From Candidatus Peregrinibacteria bacterium (lineage in GTDB: Bacteria > Patescibacteriota > Gracilibacteria > UBA1369 > PNNO01): 8,870 bases of DNA. Every line of letters begins with the position of its first letter. The first letter of the stretch is position 1. Positions 6,301 to 8,870 of this stretch are shown piece after piece. The stretch spans positions 1 to 8,870 of the forward strand of contig JAUVDZ010000040.1 of assembly GCA_030595015.1 (NCBI GenBank), written 5' to 3'. Below the pieces are notes generated by a model that saw nothing but the letters and a program-made list of their open reading frames with translations, did no database searches and was not told the origin of the DNA. A program made the position numbers and the translations under genes.

Positions 6301-6360
6301 GGTGCAAATCGGACTAGTAAGTACGCAAAGCGTTGATATTAATTAGCGCTTTGCTTTTTT
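6301..6360 (+). repeat. Direct repeat copy A (RNA-structured element)
   Basis: This 60-bp copy matches the one at 8508-8568 in 53 of 61 aligned columns, with one gap, in the same orientation. Weaker similarity extends about 20 bp upstream (GCG, AGTG and GGTGC blocks). The best-conserved core is GGTGCAAATCGGACTAG followed by AAGTACGCA. The copy ends in a terminator hairpin. The two copies flank the pair of exported-protein genes, so they could mark a cassette, a duplication or two independently inserted elements. Confidence 0.8.
6325..6360 (+). terminator. Intrinsic terminator in repeat copy A
   Basis: GCAAAGCG (6325-6332) pairs perfectly with CGCTTTGC (6347-6354) across a 14-nt loop, followed at once by six T's (6355-6360). 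This is a textbook plus-strand rho-independent terminator. No protein gene ends just upstream on the plus strand, so it would end either a small RNA that begins upstream of the repeat or read-through from the 5380-5431 promoter. It also insulates the gene that starts at 6485. Confidence 0.75.
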
Positions 6361-6418
6361 GTATCTTAGATAAATTTGATAGTTATAGTGTGTGTGGGTG
6401 AAAAACATAGTCCTATTT

Positions 6419-6447
6419 TTGTATTTCTTCTTCGTTCATCGTATAAT
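6419..6447 (+). promoter_or_regulatory. Promoter for the 360-aa membrane-anchored protein gene
   Basis: A perfect TATAAT (6442-6447) lies 17 bp after TTGTAT (6419-6424), a half-matching -35. Initiation near 6454 gives a ~30-nt leader to the ATG at 6485. It lies after the copy A terminator, so the gene has its own transcription start. Confidence 0.6.
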
Positions 6448-6484
6448 GTTTATTAGTATACAAATTAATATGTAAGAATCATCA

Positions 6485-7567
6485 ATGCAATCGTCATCTC
6501 CATCCCCATTTATACACGCAAAACCGAAACCATTTTATAAAAAATGGTGGTTTACTGCTCTCTATATAATCGTAATCCTGAGTATTGTAGGTTCTGCTCT
6601 AGGTCAACCTGGAGATATGAAGATACAAAAAGAAAATTCACCAACAGAAGAAGATTTGTTCGAAGGTATATTTAAGGAAGAGGATTCAGATATTACTATT
6701 AATAACTTTTCTCCTTTTACTTCAAAAAAATTCGGATTCTCAGTTCTATATCCTGAAACACCAAATGAAAGTATCATAGACTTACCAGAACTAACAACTC
6801 ATGGTTTTCAAGTAACTAAAGCTCATAGTGAAACAGAACCAATTCAATATAATGTTTTTTACACAATAAACGAAAATGGCAAAATATTAGATGATGATTC
6901 TATTTCAGTTGTGCTAAACAATCAGGCTTCAATGAAAGCATCTCAGTATGATGGCAATGTAATTGAAGATAGAGACATTGTTTTTCAAGGATTTAACGCA
7001 AGAGAGTACACCTTTACTAGTAAGATGTATGGTTTAGATTTTATCCATAAAGGTATAGTTTTTGTTGTAGATGGAGACACTATAGAATTAACTGTATTAT
7101 ATCCAGATAGCGTGAAAGAAGATTCTGTGAAATATGAAGATTGGAAAAAATCTTTCCAACTAAAAGCAATTGAAAGTGAATTGGCTAAACAAGATTGGTC
7201 AAATAAAATAGTAAAATTCACCCCACCTAACGGTTGGATACAGTCAACGATTAAGGCCGGATCTAGGGTTGTAGGTTTTGCTAATGATATAGGTTATTCA
7301 TTAGAGCTATATGAAGTTAAAGTTGGTAATCAGCAACCAACATGTAGAGAAATAAAAAATGAATTTGGTGAAGAAAATGTTGATAGTCAAGGTTACATGT
7401 ATAGGATTTTTAATCTTAAAGAATATACTGTTGATTTTAAGACTATAACAAAATGTATTGAAAATAGTAAAAAAACATATATTTTAATAGGAAAATCACT
7501 CGAAGCTACATTCTTTCGTTTTGAAATTATCTTTAAAAAGGTCTTTGATACCTTTATGTTTGAATAA
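6485..7567 (+). CDS. Membrane-anchored exported protein with two PsbP/DcrB-like domains
   Basis: Not recognised at gene level. The 360-residue product has a short cytoplasmic N-terminus (1-20) rich in S, P and K, then one membrane helix at ~22-40 (WFTALYIIVILSIVGSALG). An acidic linker follows at ~50-72. The rest should face outward. Domain 1 (~76-226) has the pattern of PsbP/DcrB-like beta-sandwich folds: FGFSVLYPE near its start, alternating strands, and a closing YEDWKKSFQLK. Domain 2 (~238-357) restarts with KIVKFTPPNGWIQS, again a P-x-GW entry strand. Its only cysteines in the whole protein, C287 and C324, could form a disulfide. The N-terminal segment may be an uncleaved signal anchor. 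The gene converges on a minus-strand gene with the same kind of domain 21 bp away. The ATG start is supported by the upstream promoter. The fold call is by eye and no function is claimed. Confidence 0.8.
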   Translation: MQSSSPSPFIHAKPKPFYKKWWFTALYIIVILSIVGSALGQPGDMKIQKENSPTEEDLFEGIFKEEDSDITINNFSPFTSKKFGFSVLYPETPNESIIDLPELTTHGFQVTKAHSETEPIQYNVFYTINENGKILDDDSISVVLNNQASMKASQYDGNVIEDRDIVFQGFNAREYTFTSKMYGLDFIHKGIVFVVDGDTIELTVLYPDSVKEDSVKYEDWKKSFQLKAIESELAKQDWSNKIVKFTPPNGWIQSTIKAGSRVVGFANDIGYSLELYEVKVGNQQPTCREIKNEFGEENVDSQGYMYRIFNLKEYTVDFKTITKCIENSKKTYILIGKSLEATFFRFEIIFKKVFDTFMFE

Positions 7568-7588
7568 AAAACAAATGATAAGTTAATA

Positions 7589-8389
7589 TTACTTCTTTTT
7601 AGTTTTTCTTGGTTTTTGTACTATTACAGCAACTAAGATAGCAATAATTGCCCCAATTCCTGTATAAAAGTAAATTGAATCAATTTGTATCGCCTGATCT
7701 TGCTCAATTTCTTCATTTTGCTGATCTAGCCACCTTTCATATTTTTCAGTTTGTTCTTTCGTTTTAGATCCACTAACATATTGATAATTTTTCTCAAATT
7801 TGAAAAAATCGGTTATAACTTGATATTTAGGTAAATCTTTATCAAATTCACCTACATCAGAATAGAAGAATAGATGGACAATAGTATCACGACCAAAATA
7901 TATAACACCCAATGATTTCATTTCCCCAATAGGTGTATCACTTTCCGTGACCATGTATAATCTGTATTTTTCATTATCTAACATAGTTCCACCCAAAGAA
8001 ATGTCCGAAATTAATTCAGGGACATCTTCTACCGCATCTTCCATCACTTCTAAAGCTATATCTTCATCCTGCAATACTGAAGCCATTTCTTCATAAGTTA
8101 CGTCACCTCTATCAAATTCTTGTACTAAGATATAAGGAAATTCGAAATAATCTTTTTCTATTAAATGAAATCCAGCGACATACTCTGGTATTTCAATTTC
8201 ATATTCACTTTGCATTAATTCTCGATATTCTATTATTACTTTTTCAGGTATTTCTTCCCATCCGTTTGGTAAAAGAAAGGAATAATGTCCTCCTATATTT
8301 TCATATTTGAGGCTCTTAGCATAAGTATAACTAAATAAAGCTGAAATAAGTATTAACGAAATAAAAAGCAATGTAATAAATTTTTTCAT
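7589..8389 (-). CDS. Exported protein with PsbP/DcrB-like domain and C-terminal membrane anchor
   Basis: Not recognised at gene level. I chose the ATG at 8389 (266 residues) over the one 57 bp upstream because it begins a typical signal peptide (MKKFITLLFISLILISALFS, likely cleaved after YAYA-like TYA at 22-24) and lies just after a promoter whose -35 would fall inside the longer reading. The mature part has HYSFLLPNGWEEIPEK at 35-50, close to the PNGW entry strand of the 360-aa neighbour, and strands through to FFKFEK at ~200, suggesting one PsbP/DcrB-like domain (~28-200). A charged, probably helical segment (~205-235) leads to a membrane helix at ~239-258 and a basic tail (QKPRKTKKK), so the domain faces outward and the C-terminus inward. 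No LPXTG sortase signal is present. There are no cysteines in the mature part. Confidence 0.8.
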   Translation of the reverse strand: MKKFITLLFISLILISALFSYTYAKSLKYENIGGHYSFLLPNGWEEIPEKVIIEYRELMQSEYEIEIPEYVAGFHLIEKDYFEFPYILVQEFDRGDVTYEEMASVLQDEDIALEVMEDAVEDVPELISDISLGGTMLDNEKYRLYMVTESDTPIGEMKSLGVIYFGRDTIVHLFFYSDVGEFDKDLPKYQVITDFFKFEKNYQYVSGSKTKEQTEKYERWLDQQNEEIEQDQAIQIDSIYFYTGIGAIIAILVAVIVQKPRKTKKK

Positions 8390-8418
8390 TAATTTTGGAT
8401 TAAAAAGGTTGCAGTTCA

Positions 8419-8446
8419 ATTTTACATTTATGTCGAATATAGTCAA
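8419..8446 (-). promoter_or_regulatory. Promoter for the 266-aa exported protein gene
   Basis: Read on the minus strand, TTGACT (8446-8441) and TAAAAT (8424-8419) are separated by 16 bp. Initiation near 8412 gives a leader of about 23 nt before the ATG at 8389. The -35 coincides with the upstream in-frame ATG at 8446, which rules against that codon as the start. Confidence 0.6.
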
Positions 8447-8507
8447 AATAAATTATTTGTGAAGTTTCGCCTAATATGTGTATGAGCACATGCGACGAAG
8501 TGCGTAC

Positions 8508-8568
8508 GGTGCGAATCGGACTAGCAAGTACGCAGAGCGTTACTATTTAATTAGTGTTTTGCTTTTTT
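8508..8568 (+). repeat. Direct repeat copy B (RNA-structured element)
   Basis: This is the second copy of the element at 6301-6360. An extra stem is clear here: TGCGTAC (8501-8507) pairs with GTACGCA (8528-8534) around a 20-nt loop that is the best-conserved part between copies (18 of 20 bases). A small hairpin ATGTG (8476-8480) / CACAT (8487-8491) lies upstream. The right part of the repeat overlaps the last codons of a minus-strand gene that ends at 8551. Confidence 0.8.
8532..8568 (+). terminator. Terminator-type hairpin in repeat copy B
   Basis: GCAGAGCG (8532-8539) pairs with TGTTTTGC (8555-8562) across a 15-nt loop, then six T's (8563-8568). Compared with copy A, all three stem substitutions turn Watson-Crick pairs into G-U wobbles, so pairing is kept on the plus strand only. 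Bases 8532-8534 are also used by the preceding TGCGTAC/GTACGCA stem, so the two helices compete. The hairpin is antisense to the 3' end of the minus-strand gene at 8551. Confidence 0.6.
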
Positions 8569-8870
8569 ATCTTTTAATTCTTCAAGATTTCTACCCATTC
8601 CTTTTAATAATCTTGCTGTATCAACGCCATTTATGAAACACATATATACTTTTTGTAGATGTGTATGCGAAAGAATGTGGTCCCTTAATGACTCTTCAAT
8701 CTCTGGGTCGATTTTGTTGACATGCTGAACTATGAATAATTGCGCAGTTGTATTTTTTGCTAATTTTAAGAGCTGATTCCCCTGTGAGCCGCAATCTTTT
8801 ATTCTTAATGGTCTTGGTATAGACCTACCTTTAAGCATTACAACGGTATTAAACCTCTTTCCGTTAATTT
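8551..8870 (-). CDS. Unrecognised protein, C-terminal part (5' end beyond window)
   Basis: The reading frame is open to the right edge. An ATG at 8838 would give 95 residues, but the codons before it read as ordinary protein (INGKRFNTVV), so I take it as the C-terminal ~106 residues of a longer protein. It is soluble and has no signal or membrane segment. Visible parts are PRPLRIKDCGSQGNQLLKLA, a hydrophobic strand LFIVQHV, IDPEIEESLRDHILSHTH (probably helical, with two closely spaced histidines), a strand KVYMCFING and a helix DTARLLKGMGRNLEELKD, then a basic end KKAKH. The alternating strand/helix layout suggests an alpha/beta domain, but I cannot name the family. Its last codons lie in repeat copy B. 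Copy A would encode a near-identical end (KKAKR and stop) on the same strand. Confidence 0.6.
   Translation of the reverse strand, partial: INGKRFNTVVMLKGRSIPRPLRIKDCGSQGNQLLKLAKNTTAQLFIVQHVNKIDPEIEESLRDHILSHTHLQKVYMCFINGVDTARLLKGMGRNLEELKDKKAKH

Noticed and set aside
6985..7221. Minus-strand 78-codon frame inside the 360-aa gene
   Set aside because: It lies wholly within a gene with a coherent membrane-anchor and domain layout, and it has no promoter of its own.
8390..8446. Upstream in-frame ATG extending the 266-aa exported protein to 285 aa
   Set aside because: The extra 19 residues would precede and disrupt a typical signal peptide, and the codon overlaps the probable -35 box.
8508..8534. 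tRNA fragment, because GGTGCGAATC recalls a T-loop
   Set aside because: No cloverleaf or acceptor stem can be built, and the copies fold instead as a stem plus terminator.
6301..8568. Integron attC sites or CRISPR repeats
   Set aside because: No GTTRRRY/RYYYAAC core pairs, no integrase and no regularly spaced short repeats; only two copies lie 2.2 kb apart.

Overview
The window is A+T-rich bacterial DNA (roughly two thirds A+T by eye). It most resembles a member of the Candidate Phyla Radiation (Patescibacteria). The case for this is a short translation initiation factor IF-2 (693 aa), a prokaryote-type prolyl-tRNA synthetase N-terminus, start codons without Shine-Dalgarno sequences, ordinary TTGACA/TATAAT-type promoters, and small membrane or secreted proteins of unknown function. 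The lineage is an inference; no rRNA or other phylogenetic marker was analysed.

Region 1 (1-5349, all on the minus strand) is a tightly packed run of recognisable genes. In transcription order they are rmuC (predicted membrane-anchored nuclease-like protein), infB (IF-2), a FdtA/QdtA-type dTDP-sugar 3,4-ketoisomerase, rfbB (dTDP-glucose 4,6-dehydratase) and proS (prolyl-tRNA synthetase, cut by the window's left edge). The two sugar genes overlap by one base (TAATG). They would act in sequence on dTDP-glucose to make a dTDP-3-keto-6-deoxyhexose, the precursor of 3-amino-3,6-dideoxy sugars for surface glycans. They sit between two translation genes.

Region 2 (5350-6018) has no credible protein gene but is full of structure. 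A strong plus-strand promoter (phased A-tracts, TTGACT, 17-bp spacer, TGn extended TATTAT) begins a probable non-coding RNA of about 390 nt. This RNA has many hairpins, three of them capped by cUUCGg tetraloops, and ends at a terminator-like stem with seven T's. No familiar RNA class fits. Beyond it lie a very stable G5/C5 hairpin with a competing partner and a 105-bp nested palindrome with perfect 11-bp terminal inverted repeats, which resembles a MITE.

Region 3 (6019-8870) is an accessory zone. It holds a 65-aa DUF5678-like protein, then two convergent genes for exported, membrane-anchored proteins that look like distant PsbP/DcrB-type domains, then the 3' part of an unrecognised gene cut by the right edge. 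Two direct copies of a ~60-bp element (53 of 61 aligned columns identical) lie about 2.2 kb apart and flank the pair of exported-protein genes. Both copies end in a plus-strand terminator-type hairpin, and their differences keep the stem paired through G-U wobbles, so the element acts as RNA or was selected as RNA. The best candidates for something undescribed are the structured RNA of region 2 and the repeated terminator element of region 3.
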